Shown here: positions 1-8,647 of the stretch, in pieces
Numbering within the stretch: the stretch's first letter is position 1
How the letters are laid out: the number at the start of each line of letters is the position of its first letter
NCBI GenBank assembly: GCA_934539295.1
Contig: CAKTCN010000036.1
Span: 1-32,369, forward strand
Origin: an uncultured Allosphingosinicella sp.
GTDB taxonomy: Bacteria > Pseudomonadota > Alphaproteobacteria > Sphingomonadales > Sphingomonadaceae
Direction: 5' to 3'
DNA length: 32,369 nt
Notes under the pieces: generated by a model
What the model was told of the DNA's origin: nothing
Seen by the model: the letters and a program-made list of their open reading frames with translations, nothing else
Databases searched by the model: none
Position numbers and translations under genes: made by a program

Positions 1-2
1 CT

Positions 3-76
3 TGGTCATCTATCGCATTGATGATCGCGGTGCCGACGGCGCTGGTCCTCACCGCCGTTTATGGGTTCACGACCTA
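3..76 (+). repeat. Left copy of 74-bp terminal inverted repeat (probable IS end)
   Basis: These 74 bases are the exact reverse complement of 32296-32369 at the other end of the window. Identity stops after the TA at 75-76, where the left copy continues AACAGCG and the right copy (read inward) continues GTTGATC. That is how the outer edge of one insertion sequence looks at two sites. One frame reads a hydrophobic stretch and reaches a stop made from the terminal TA plus the next base in both copies, so it may be the end of a transposase gene. The outer end TAGGTCGTGAACCC resembles IS5-type ends from memory only; the IS family is inference. Confidence 0.9.
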
Positions 77-271
77 AACAGCGAAACCAGCATCAAGCTC
101 AGCAGCATCTGAAGGTCCATCTTACCCACATCCGCCACCGTTGACCCGCCGCCAGGGGCGACCGGGCCGGCCGGATCGAGGAGAAGCTGAACCTGGGCGC
201 TAGCGGCCGTCGATCGGCCATGGAAGTGAAGGCGCGCCGGCGGCAGGCGCGCCGCAAGGGGAGGACGTACC

Positions 272-850
272 GTGGGGAGCCTGTTCGAGCGATACGAGGC
301 GGAGGATGTACGTGACCTCGTCGCTGACTATCCGCTCGCTTGGGTGACGACGCCGGGCGGCGCACCAGCGAGCCTGCTACCGCTGCTTGGTGAATATGAC
401 GCCCAGGGCCGCCTGGTCAGCCTGCTCGGTCACATGGCGCGCCGCAATCCGCTCCATGCAAAGCTGGCCGCCGGTGGCGAAGCCTACATCCACTTCACCG
501 GTCCTCATGCCTACATTTCGCCCACCCACGCAGGCGTACGCGACTGGGGGCCGACGTGGAACTATGCCCGCCTTAGCATCCGGGTCGAGATCGTGTTCCA
601 CCCGGAAGAAAACGATCATGCGCTGGCTACCCTCGTCAAAGCGATGGAGGGCGACCGTTGGTCGATCCAGGATCTCGGAGGGCGTTATGAACAGCTTGCC
701 AGCGCGATCATCGCGTTCCGGGCGCAGGTGCGGGAATTCTCCGCCATCTTCAAGTTGGGCCAGGACGAGCGGCCCGAGGTATTTGCTTCCATCATCGACG
801 CACATCCGGATCAAGCCCTGGTAAGCTGGATGAAGCGTTTCCGACGCTGA
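272..850 (+). CDS. PaiB-like FMN-binding protein
   Basis: A 192-residue protein of the FMN-binding split-barrel PaiB family, named for a Bacillus negative regulator of protease and sporulation genes; outside Bacillus the role is mostly unknown. The family pattern is visible as the N-terminal segment around LVADYPLAWVTT, GHMARRNPLHAKL near residue 50, the segment YIHFTGPHAYISP near 75, and W-N-Y-A near 95, followed by a helical C-terminal part. Translation starts at GTG 272, with AAGGGGAGGA at 256-265 as ribosome site. It is slightly shorter than typical members, by some residues at the N-terminus. No partner gene adjoins it; the left neighbour is the IS-like repeat. Confidence 0.85.
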   Translation: MGSLFERYEAEDVRDLVADYPLAWVTTPGGAPASLLPLLGEYDAQGRLVSLLGHMARRNPLHAKLAAGGEAYIHFTGPHAYISPTHAGVRDWGPTWNYARLSIRVEIVFHPEENDHALATLVKAMEGDRWSIQDLGGRYEQLASAIIAFRAQVREFSAIFKLGQDERPEVFASIIDAHPDQALVSWMKRFRR

Positions 851-1260
851 CGGCCAACGCGGATCCGGAAGCACGCTACATCAAGGTCAACCTCGCCCAG
901 CCGGTATCGAAGCAGGACCGCGGGGCGCGCCTGCTTTGAGCTGTTTAAGATTTCCCTCTCGATTCGAAAGCCGGCTGGAGCACCCCGCCGTGTCGCCCCA
1001 CCGATGCCAGCGGGGTTCGACTCGAGAGCGGTCATTCAGAAACGCCCCCTGGATCCCAGCTTACCCTGCTCGGTAATAAATCAGCCGCCGCCACTTCGTG
1101 CTCAATCAGCCGCGCCTTTGGCAGCGCTGATTGGATCGGCAAAAAAAGCGAGGCTCTTTATAGCTACATCGAAAGACCAGTAAGCCACGTCGGCTTTGAT
1201 GCCTCATCTTCATTGCGAGGAGCCGAAAGGCTTGTCCTCACCCAATCAGAGGGGGCACGA
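851..1260 (+). other. Intergenic stretch, possible gene tail
   Basis: No convincing gene is seen here. One plus-strand frame overlapping the end of the previous gene stays open to the TGA at 937-939 and has GC-rich third positions, encoding ARYIKVNLAQPVSKQDRG before the stop. It could be the tail of an eroded gene, but it has no start and no recognised family. The AT-richer part at 1060-1180 precedes the next gene and probably holds its promoter, but I could not place convincing -35 and -10 boxes. Confidence 0.3.
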
Positions 1261-1920
1261 ATGCTGAACCGGAAGATGATGACTTTGGTCGGTGCGGCGC
1301 TTGCGGCGGCAGCACCAACTGAGGCGGCTGTGCAGATCGTGAGCAGCGGAGGCGAACTGCTGGGTGCAACGGGAGTCACTATCGCCGGTCGCAATTATGA
1401 CGTGCAATTCTTGGATGGCACGTGCGGCACTGTCTTTGGTACTTGCAACAATCCAAGCTTCACGTTCACGAACGACGACACGGCGAAGCTGGCAGCTCGC
1501 GCCCTGCTGGATCAAGTCTTCCTGAACACAACCCTTGGAGCGTTCGACGATGACGTCACGCTAGCGGCTGGATGCTCTTTTCGCTATTCCTGTGTTGCTC
1601 ACATCCCTTATGGCGTGAGCACAAGCCCCGTATTCACTATCCGGGCCGTCAACTATGTTACGGAAAACAATGACGTCATTCTGAACGGCCTCGTTCCTAC
1701 TGATTATGACCTTGGCACGAACATCGGTCAGGTCTGGGCCAAATTCAGCTTATCATCCGGCAATGTCGACCCCAATCCGCCCACCGAAGGTCCCGAGACG
1801 CCCGCTGTTCCGGAGCCGGTTAGCTGGAGCATGATGGTAATCGGCTTCGGAGCGTTGGGGGCCGCGCTACGCCGACGCTCTGAAAGAGGTGCTGTCAGTC
1901 TAGGCCTAACTCGTCTCTGA
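1261..1920 (+). CDS. PEP-CTERM sorting-signal exported protein
   Basis: A 219-residue exported protein of unknown function. It starts MLNRKMM with an Ala-rich hydrophobic signal sequence ending near residue 21, has a polar, Asn/Thr/Asp-rich body with four Cys, and ends with the PEP-CTERM tripartite tail: PEPVSWSMMVIGFG, a short hydrophobic helix, then RRRSER. PEP-CTERM tails direct proteins to an exosortase for processing at the cell surface, often together with exopolysaccharide; no exosortase gene is in this window. ATG 1261 is preferred over an upstream in-frame start at 1213 because the signal peptide begins there and GAGGGGG lies just upstream. The tail here is followed by about 14 extra residues, slightly longer than usual. 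Confidence 0.85.
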   Translation: MLNRKMMTLVGAALAAAAPTEAAVQIVSSGGELLGATGVTIAGRNYDVQFLDGTCGTVFGTCNNPSFTFTNDDTAKLAARALLDQVFLNTTLGAFDDDVTLAAGCSFRYSCVAHIPYGVSTSPVFTIRAVNYVTENNDVILNGLVPTDYDLGTNIGQVWAKFSLSSGNVDPNPPTEGPETPAVPEPVSWSMMVIGFGALGAALRRRSERGAVSLGLTRL

Positions 1921-1951
1921 CAGACACATCTGTGCCTTGGTGAGCAGCGCG

Positions 1952-2330
1952 TCAGGCCACGATCCTCTCGGGTGAGCCATGGCGCTTGAGCGCCATGAAC
2001 CTGAGCGCGGCCGCCTTGTCGCGGGTGGTGGTGACGTAGCTCTCCAGCACCTCACCTTCATGATCGACCGCACGCCAGAGGTAGCGCACCTCGCCGCCGA
2101 TCTTCACGTAGATCTCGTCGAGGTGCCACCGCCAGTGGCGGAACCCGCGCATCCGGCTCACCCGCGGGTGGCGGATGTCGGCGGCGAACAACGGGCCGAA
2201 CCTGTTCCACCACAGCCTGGCTGTCTCATGGCAGATGTCGATCCCGCGCTCGAACAGCAGGTCCTCCACATTCCGCAGCGAGAGCGGCAACCGCACATCA
2301 TCATCAGCGAGGCACCGCAAGCCGTGGCAT
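1952..2330 (-). pseudogene. IS6-family transposase remnant
   Basis: The minus strand encodes a recognisable front half of an IS6-family DDE transposase: LSLRNVEDLLFERGIDICHE, then WWNRFGPLFAADIR and FRHWRWHLDEIYVKIGGE, which contains the first catalytic Asp, then YLWRAVDHEGEVLESYVT. It is broken in at least three ways. From the expected start MPRLAVPR (ATG at 2330) the frame hits TGA immediately and must shift to continue. Two residues are missing in the segment RFMALKRHG. The protein ends after GSPERIV, so the second Asp, the Glu and the C-terminal third are gone. I therefore call it a dead fragment; terminal repeats were not found on either side. Confidence 0.9.
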
Positions 2331-2796
2331 GATCGTCCCGCTATTTGATACCGCCCTCGTTGCCGATGGTGGCAGCGCACTCGTGTCCCGAGAGCGTCTC
2401 TACCACGGTTTGGCCAAGCCGTTTCTCCCTTCTGGGCAGGAAGCAAGCGAAGCGGATTAAACACGTGGCCAGCTGCCGTTGCGGCTGAGGTCGTCGATGT
2501 GTCGCTCGCCCACGATGGACGTAACCCAGGATCTTTCTTGCTGAACGACACCTCGCCTGCGAGTGTCACGGCCGCGCCGCCGGGAGAGGCCGTGTTGCAG
2601 GCCGGTGACATCGTCATCGAGGTGGTTCCACAGGGCGGCAGGCAGTGAGCTTGAGCGGGGTTTCGGCGTGCCTCTCCGACCGATCCTCGCCGCGTCGCCA
2701 GGCCCGCTCAGGCCGTGGCGGTACAGAGCCCGAGACTTCCCGAACGAAAATCCAGCTCACCTCGGACCTTAGCCTTGCGGGGCCAGTTTTCAGCCC
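2331..2796 (+). other. Region of gene remnants upstream of nhaA
   Basis: No intact gene is supported. Two plus-strand frames look like tails of former genes. One runs from about 2329 to the TAA at 2458-2460 and includes SRERLYHGLAKPFLPSGQEA. A second is open from about 2400 to the TGA at 2646-2648 and ends GEAVLQAGDIVIEVVPQGG. Both have coding-like third-position GC but no start, ribosome site or family I recognise. They lie directly against the IS6 remnant, consistent with genes cut by past insertion or recombination. The last 150 bases should contain the nhaA promoter; none was clear. Confidence 0.35.
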
Positions 2797-3990
2797 ATGA
2801 ACCTCAACAAACTGCCCCGGCGCGGTCCTGTCTCGGTCCTCCGTGGTTTTCTCAGCAGCGAAGCATCGGGCGGCATCCTGCTGATGAGCGCGGCCGCGCT
2901 GGCGATGGCGGTGGCGAACAGTCCGCTGGCCCCGGTCTACTTCGAGGCGCGGCATGCGTATGTGGGCCCAATCTCGATCCTGCACTGGGTCAACGACGTC
3001 TTCATGGCCGTCTTCTTCTTCCTGGTGGGCCTGGAAATCAAACGCGAGTTCGTGGACGGCAATCTGTCGACCTGGGCGGACCGACGGCTACCGATCATCG
3101 CCGCGGCGGTCGGCATGCTCCTGCCGGCCATCATCTATATCGGCATTGTCGGCCCCTCGTCCCCGCTGGCACGCGGCTGGGCGATCCCGTCGGCGACGGA
3201 CATCGCGTTCGCCATCGGCGTTCTCGCCCTGCTCGGAAGCCGCGCTCCTGCATCGCTGAAGCTGTTTCTGACGACAGTGGCGATCGTCGACGACATGGGT
3301 GCCGTCACGATCATCGCACTGGCCTACACCAAGAGCATCAATCTCGTGGCGCTTCTTGCCGCTGCCCTGATCCTCCTTCTCATGCTCGGAATGAACAAAG
3401 CCGGCGAGAAGCGGCTTTGGCCGTTTCTGATCCTGGCGCTCGGCCTATGGTCGGCCGTGTTCCTGTCGGGTGTGCACGCGACCATCGCCGGCGTGCTGGC
3501 CGCCCTGACGATCCCGCTAACCCCCAGTCCTGGCGCCCCGGATCACGCTCACTCGCCGCTGCACCGAATCGAGCATGGCCTCCAGCCCTGGGTGGCGTAC
3601 GGCATCGTGCCGGTGTTCGGGTTCGCGAATGCGGGGGTCGTGCTGGACGGGGTCGGCTGGGACGAGTTGCTTGCGCCCCTTCCTGTCGCGATCGCGGCAG
3701 GGCTCTTCTTCGGCAAGCAGATTGCGATATTCGCGAGTGTCCGAATGGCCGTCGCGCTGAACCTCGCCAGGCGCCCCCAGGCGGCGAGCTGGCTTCAGGT
3801 CTACGCTGTTGCGGTCCTCTGCGGCGTCGGCTTCACCATGAGCCTCTTCATCGGCGGGCTCGCCTTCTCAGACCCCGAGCTGGAATCCGAGTTGAAGATC
3901 GGCATCCTTGGGGGCTCCATCCTGTCGGCCGTACTCGGCTACTTGCTTCTGCGCTTCGCACCACCTCGGAAAAGCTCCATGCAGATCTAG
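2797..3990 (+). CDS. nhaA: Na+/H+ antiporter NhaA
   Basis: A 397-residue inner-membrane antiporter that exports Na+ (or Li+) in exchange for protons, used in sodium and alkaline-pH tolerance. It is full length for NhaA (E. coli 388). The diagnostic residues are present: the Asp pair in AIVDDMGA (D165, D166, matching E. coli D163/D164), D135 in PSATDIAFAIG (E. coli D133), the histidine in SGVHATIAG (H227, E. coli H225) and the lysine in FFGKQIA (K307, E. coli K300). About twelve hydrophobic segments are evident. The gene stands alone, converging on the M14 peptidase gene with a 58-base gap, and its upstream side is IS and gene debris, which suggests acquisition by transfer or rearrangement. 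Confidence 0.97.
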   Translation: MNLNKLPRRGPVSVLRGFLSSEASGGILLMSAAALAMAVANSPLAPVYFEARHAYVGPISILHWVNDVFMAVFFFLVGLEIKREFVDGNLSTWADRRLPIIAAAVGMLLPAIIYIGIVGPSSPLARGWAIPSATDIAFAIGVLALLGSRAPASLKLFLTTVAIVDDMGAVTIIALAYTKSINLVALLAAALILLLMLGMNKAGEKRLWPFLILALGLWSAVFLSGVHATIAGVLAALTIPLTPSPGAPDHAHSPLHRIEHGLQPWVAYGIVPVFGFANAGVVLDGVGWDELLAPLPVAIAAGLFFGKQIAIFASVRMAVALNLARRPQAASWLQVYAVAVLCGVGFTMSLFIGGLAFSDPELESELKIGILGGSILSAVLGYLLLRFAPPRKSSMQI

Positions 3991-4048
3991 CAAACCTGAC
4001 CGGCTTTGGGATGGCAACTTCTCGGCGGGATACCGCTGGATCACCTCT

Positions 4049-5854
4049 TCACCCCGCAGGCGCATGGGCGTCACGGCCTGGCTGAGACAGCTCACGCCCA
4101 ATTGGATAGAGGAGATGGCGGTCGTCGCGATAGAGCGAGCGGTCCACGAACCACGCGAGCCGAGCGGCACCGTCCGCAGCGAAGCCCTGATCGGCCGCGA
4201 GCTTCGCCTCGAACGCGGCCCGCAGCGCCGGGTTGTGCGCGAGCATCGCCTCGGCCATCGGCGCGCTGGCGAAGCGCTCTATCCCGCCGTCCTTTTGGAG
4301 CATACCAGGGAAGAACCCCCAGGCGAGGAATGAATCCGGTGCTTCCGCCTCCAGCAGCGCGGCTGCCAGCAGCCCCTTGGGTTGATCGTAGGGGACGCGC
4401 ACCGATCCGGCGGGCAGCGTATCGCGCCGGCGCTCGTGGGTGAAGCGGCCGGCGACCATCACCCTCTGCTCGCTCGCCGGGCCGAGCTTCGGATCGGCCA
4501 GCCGCACCATGTCGAGGTCCAGCGTGCGCGGCGTCTCTGTCCGCTCGTAGCGGATGCCATGCAGATCGAGCCGTGCGATCACGTCGGTAGCGGCGGCGGG
4601 AACCCACCAGGCTTCAGGCAGGGTGACGCTAGCGACGGGTCTCTGGCCGATGATCGGTAGCCGGAGCTGCTGGGTCCGCCCGAGGTAGCGTACCTCCTCC
4701 TCGCCCGAGGCAGACGAGCGGTAACGTTCGAGCGTCATGCCCGTAAACGAAACCCATGCCTGTGGCGTCTCGTCGTGCTCCCACCGCACCGCCAGCGTCG
4801 TCGGCCGGGCGGCGCGATCGGCGTCGATCGCTGCCCGCAGCGCCGTCCCGTCGCGCGCGGCGTGGCGCAGCGCGCCCTCCATCATCGCATACGCACCCAG
4901 CACGCGCTGGCGATAGGGCTTGAGGCAGTGCATCTCGACCAGTACCGTAGGCACATGCGCGAAGTCGCCATAACCGGTCGAATAGCGCGGCCCTTCGGCG
5001 GAGACGCGCAGCCCCTTGCTCAGGTCGCGCTCGTCGATCGCGCTGGGATAGAAGTGCGGGTTGTGCCCCATGCGCTTGACGAAGGCGTTGACGCCAGGCG
5101 TGAAGGAATTGTTGAGCCAGCGGGTGATCGCCCGCGACTGAACGTGCCGCCCCCAGCCGGCGAAGGTATAGGTCACGTCATAGCCGTGATCGAACCCGTC
5201 CGAAACGTGCATGTCGATGTAGAGCACCGGATCAAGCCGGTTCAGCAGCCGCAGCATCGCCCGGGTCTCTGGCGCGTCGGCCTTGGCATAGTCGCGGTTG
5301 AGGTTGATGTTCTGGGCGGTCGATCGGCTGCCGGGATTGTTCGGGCCCCGCTGGTTCGGGCGGTTGTAGGGGCTGATGCGCTCGTGGCCGTCGGCATTGT
5401 AGATCGGCACGAACACCAGATCGACCTTGTCCAGCAGATCCGCCTTGCCGCGCAACGCGATGTCGCGCAGCAGCATCAACCCCGCGTCCTTGCCGTCGAT
5501 CTCGCCCGAATGGATGCCGGCCTGGATCAGCACCACCGGCCTGGCCATACCGCGCTTGCTGGCACGGACGTAATAAACTTCGCGCCCCTCCGGCGTAGTG
5601 CCGAAGCTTTCCAGCGTCAGCAGCGGCGACGCGGCGACCAGCCGGTCGAGCCAGGCGCGGGTCTCGGCATAGCTCGGCGTCTCGGCGAAACCGCTGCGTT
5701 CGGCCGGGGTGATCCAGGGGTCATCCGGCCTGACGATCCACGTCTCGCTGGCACCCGACCAGGCGAGCGTCGGCGGCAGCGGGGCGCGTTCTTGTGCCTG
5801 GGCGGGGAGTGCGGCGAGAACGGCCAGCAGGCCGGCGGCGATACGATTACTCAT
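4049..5854 (-). CDS. Periplasmic M14-family zinc carboxypeptidase
   Basis: A 601-residue exported metallopeptidase. The signal peptide is residues 1-20 (cleavage after AQA). The M14 zinc site is complete: H115 and E118 in AGIHSGEIDGKD and H216 in DMHVSDG. The substrate-binding NR pair is at 186-187 in INLNRDY, and the catalytic Glu is E307 in VLVEMHCL. About 280 residues follow the catalytic domain; this tail is longer than in digestive-type carboxypeptidases and I do not recognise a domain in it. ATG 5854 is chosen because the signal peptide begins there and it lies 10 bases after the upstream permease stop. It is the last gene of the ABC operon, so it probably trims peptides or peptide-like ligands in the periplasm for that system. 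Confidence 0.93.
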   Translation of the reverse strand: MSNRIAAGLLAVLAALPAQAQERAPLPPTLAWSGASETWIVRPDDPWITPAERSGFAETPSYAETRAWLDRLVAASPLLTLESFGTTPEGREVYYVRASKRGMARPVVLIQAGIHSGEIDGKDAGLMLLRDIALRGKADLLDKVDLVFVPIYNADGHERISPYNRPNQRGPNNPGSRSTAQNINLNRDYAKADAPETRAMLRLLNRLDPVLYIDMHVSDGFDHGYDVTYTFAGWGRHVQSRAITRWLNNSFTPGVNAFVKRMGHNPHFYPSAIDERDLSKGLRVSAEGPRYSTGYGDFAHVPTVLVEMHCLKPYRQRVLGAYAMMEGALRHAARDGTALRAAIDADRAARPTTLAVRWEHDETPQAWVSFTGMTLERYRSSASGEEEVRYLGRTQQLRLPIIGQRPVASVTLPEAWWVPAAATDVIARLDLHGIRYERTETPRTLDLDMVRLADPKLGPASEQRVMVAGRFTHERRRDTLPAGSVRVPYDQPKGLLAAALLEAEAPDSFLAWGFFPGMLQKDGGIERFASAPMAEAMLAHNPALRAAFEAKLAADQGFAADGAARLAWFVDRSLYRDDRHLLYPIGRELSQPGRDAHAPAG

Positions 5855-5864
5855 GAGGGTCGTT

Positions 5865-7229
5865 TCACGCGCCGCCGCTGCCGCTGAGGCGCGCGATCCG
5901 GCGGCCACCCAGGGCAAGCAGCAGTCCGGCCGCAGCGAGCAGCGCCAGCAGCGGCGGTAGCGAGATCGACCCCGACGGTGCCCGCGGTGCATAACTCGGC
6001 ATCCGATCGAAATCGGCGGCGGTGAACGGCCGGTCGGCGAAGAGATAGGGGTAGAAGAAGTGCCGCAGCCGGCCGTGGAAGGCGGCGATGCTGTCCTGAT
6101 AGGCGAATTGGCCGAACTGGTCGGTGTCGGCGATCCGGTGCAGGACGCCCTGCGCCGAGACGCCCGGCAGCAGATAGCCGGCGCGCGCGCTCCACGTCTC
6201 GCACGCGGTCAGGCTGGCGCGATAGGCGGCGGCGTCGGCCGCGACCGCCTCGTCGCCGACCTGGTGCATCGCGAACAGCCATTTCCAGTGAAAGCGCCCC
6301 TGAAACCCCTCGCGGCCGCGATATTCGGGCTGGTGGACAAAGAAGCGTTCAAATGTTTCGGCCTTGGGGATATCCCACCCGCGATTGACGATTTCGCGCT
6401 GCGCCAGCGTGAGATCAACACCCTTGCCGATCGAGATCGCCCGCGCAATCGCGGCATTGGCGAGGGTCGGCAGCACCAAAGTCAGCAGGATCCAGCAGCC
6501 GATCAGCGACGCCGCCCCCGTCGAGGAGGCACGTACCAGACTGCCGACCAGCAGCGAGACGCCGAACCAGAAGGCAAGGTAGAGCGTGGCCACCAGCAGC
6601 ATCGCCGCGGCACTACCGACTGGCGCCGCGGTGAGCAGCGCACCACCTGCGAACGGCAGCGCGACCGCAGCCCACACCAGCGCATAACGCAGGCCCACGC
6701 GCCGCCACCACAGCCCGTGGCCGGGCAGGGACAGCAGCAGCCGCAACCGTCCGCCCTCACGTTCGCCGGTGACGAGGTCGTGGGTCAGCGCGATCACGAT
6801 CAGCGGCGCGAGATAGACCAGCGCAAACGCCCAGTCGAACACGCCGGGCAGCGCCAGCTCGGCATTGACTGCCTCGGCATCGTACAATTGCTGCTGCAGC
6901 CCCAGCGCGCGGACGCGCAGCACGAACGGCTGGATATCGCGCTGGCCGATCGCGGCAAAGGCTAGCGGCGGCGGCGCATCCTGGGTCAGTAGGAAGCTGT
7001 AATAAGCGGCATAGCCCGGATCGCCGTCGGGCTTGGCGTGCGCGGCGGCGACCGCGGCGAGATCGCGCTGCTGCTCGGCGGCAACGCGGGCGATCGTCGC
7101 CTCCTGCCGCGCGACTTGGGCGATGCCGGACCACACGGCAACCGAGGCGAGCAGCATCAGCAACGCGAGCGAGACGACGCCCAGCCGCGAACGCAGGACC
7201 AGACGGAGTTCAGCATGGAGGCGGCTCAT
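5865..7229 (-). CDS. ABC-2 type permease, DUF3526 type (second)
   Basis: A 454-residue membrane subunit of an ABC-2 type transporter. It has an N-terminal membrane helix (about residues 18-38), a periplasmic segment with a conserved-looking YYSFLLTQDAPPPLAFA region, a block of hydrophobic helices from about 135 to 260 containing HDLVTGEREGGRLRLLLSLP (the cytoplasmic coupling region facing the ATPase), a second large periplasmic domain, and a final helix near 430-445. This layout fits the DUF3526 family. Its ATG overlaps the TGA of the preceding permease by four bases, so the two are translationally coupled and probably form a heterodimer. It ends 10 bases before the peptidase start. Confidence 0.88.
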   Translation of the reverse strand: MSRLHAELRLVLRSRLGVVSLALLMLLASVAVWSGIAQVARQEATIARVAAEQQRDLAAVAAAHAKPDGDPGYAAYYSFLLTQDAPPPLAFAAIGQRDIQPFVLRVRALGLQQQLYDAEAVNAELALPGVFDWAFALVYLAPLIVIALTHDLVTGEREGGRLRLLLSLPGHGLWWRRVGLRYALVWAAVALPFAGGALLTAAPVGSAAAMLLVATLYLAFWFGVSLLVGSLVRASSTGAASLIGCWILLTLVLPTLANAAIARAISIGKGVDLTLAQREIVNRGWDIPKAETFERFFVHQPEYRGREGFQGRFHWKWLFAMHQVGDEAVAADAAAYRASLTACETWSARAGYLLPGVSAQGVLHRIADTDQFGQFAYQDSIAAFHGRLRHFFYPYLFADRPFTAADFDRMPSYAPRAPSGSISLPPLLALLAAAGLLLALGGRRIARLSGSGGA

Positions 7230-8647
7230 CGTGCGATCCTTCCGATGCGGCGTGCGGCAAAGGTGGCCAGTCCCCCTAGCGCCACCAGCCAGCCAAGCAG
7301 CACCGACAGGCTCCAGCCGATCGTGCCTCGCTCGGCGGTGAGCGGATCATACGGCCGGTAGGCGAAGCGCGGCACCCGCTTCCAGTTCTCCGCCGACACG
7401 CGCGGATCCTCTCCGCCGATGTGCGGGATCAACTCGGCCTGCATCCGGTTGAGCATCTGGACGAAACGGTAGCGGAAGCCTTCCGCCTGCTCGAGGAAGT
7501 CGAGATGCGCGGCAAGGTCGCTCGCGGTCACCGCCATCGACAGCTGGCGGATGGCGACAAGCGGGGTGGCCACGGCGAAGGCGTGGACGAAGCGGTTCTG
7601 CGCCCCTTCGCGCGTGGCGGTGTCGGTTGCGGCGCGGGCGTAAAGCGCAGTGGTCAGCCGCTCGCCTTCCATGCCGACCAAGCCGGCATATTGCACCGGC
7701 AGGTCCTCGACCCGCGCAACCCCGTAGCGCGCAAGCGTACGTCGCTTGAACTCGGCAAAATAGGGATCGTCGGGATCGTGGCTGTCGCCAATCCTGGCAA
7801 GATCGCGGTGCAGCGCGACCTCTGTCTCGATCCGGGTCGGCAGCGTCGTGCGCGCGGCCGCCGCCTCGGGCAACACACGCGGCAGCAGGATCACGCCCAC
7901 CATCCACAGCCCGATCAGCACCGCCAGCGCATCGCGCGATCGCGACACCAAGGCAGAGACCGATACCGCAAGCAGTGCCCAAAGCAGCAACCAGCTGGCA
8001 TAGCCTAGCACCAGCAGCAAGGTCGCGCCCCAGCCGGCAGCACCTGTCAGCGCAAAGCCGATCAGAACCGTAAACGCCGGCGCACCCACCGCTAGCGCCA
8101 CCGCGCCATGCCCAAGCAGCTTGCCCGCTAGCAATGCCCGCCCGCCGACCCCCTGAGCGAGCAGCAGCCGCAGCGTGCCACGCTCGCATTCACGCGCAAC
8201 GCTGGTAAAGGCGAGGAAGATCAGCAGCAGCGGCGCAAGCGTCTGCAACACGAACGCCGGGGTAAGCTGGCCGAAGCGCAGCAGCAGCGACGACTGGCGC
8301 GCCTCGGCGAAATTAGCGCTGTTCTGGCGATGCCCCTCCAGGAACAGGGTGTTGCCGGTGTAGCTGTCGACGCCCGCGTCGAAGAAGGCGAGGGGCGCGA
8401 TCGGGCGGAACACGAACTGGCCGTAATGGACCATGCGGTGCGGATGGCGATCGGGCTGACGGCCGAACGCGGCGTCCGCACCTGCCTGGTAGCGCGCGCG
8501 ATCCGTCTCCAGCCGGGCCCTACGTTCGAGACTGACCATGCTGGCGACCAGTACCAACGCCACCAACAGCGCGGTCGCGATCACCCCGGCGCGGTTGCGC
8601 AGCAATGCGCGCCACTCCTCGCGCGCGATCCGCAACGTCGCGCTCAT
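7226..8647 (-). CDS. ABC-2 type permease, DUF3526 type (first)
   Basis: A 473-residue membrane subunit, related in layout to its downstream neighbour: N-terminal helix around 22-40, a periplasmic loop with MVHYGQFVFRPIAPLAFFD, then the helix block from about 165 to 290 with the coupling segment ARECERGTLRLLLAQGVGG, a large external domain, and a last helix near 445-465. The ATG sits in an ATGA overlap with the stop of the ATPase gene, and its own stop overlaps the next permease in the same way. The two permeases plus one ATPase make a complete ABC-2 type transporter. Such systems generally act as exporters or envelope machines; the transported substrate cannot be read from the sequence. Confidence 0.88.
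   Translation of the reverse strand: MSATLRIAREEWRALLRNRAGVIATALLVALVLVASMVSLERRARLETDRARYQAGADAAFGRQPDRHPHRMVHYGQFVFRPIAPLAFFDAGVDSYTGNTLFLEGHRQNSANFAEARQSSLLLRFGQLTPAFVLQTLAPLLLIFLAFTSVARECERGTLRLLLAQGVGGRALLAGKLLGHGAVALAVGAPAFTVLIGFALTGAAGWGATLLLVLGYASWLLLWALLAVSVSALVSRSRDALAVLIGLWMVGVILLPRVLPEAAAARTTLPTRIETEVALHRDLARIGDSHDPDDPYFAEFKRRTLARYGVARVEDLPVQYAGLVGMEGERLTTALYARAATDTATREGAQNRFVHAFAVATPLVAIRQLSMAVTASDLAAHLDFLEQAEGFRYRFVQMLNRMQAELIPHIGGEDPRVSAENWKRVPRFAYRPYDPLTAERGTIGWSLSVLLGWLVALGGLATFAARRIGRIAR

Noticed and set aside
1008..1045. tRNA-like GGTTCGA loop
   Set aside because: The bases around it cannot form a five-pair T stem and no acceptor or anticodon stem fits.
2715..4085. 456-residue plus-strand open frame over nhaA
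   Set aside because: Shadow of nhaA in another frame; Arg/Pro-rich composition and no family likeness.
4775..5887. 370-residue plus-strand open frame
   Set aside because: Antisense shadow of the M14 peptidase, which has its full zinc site.
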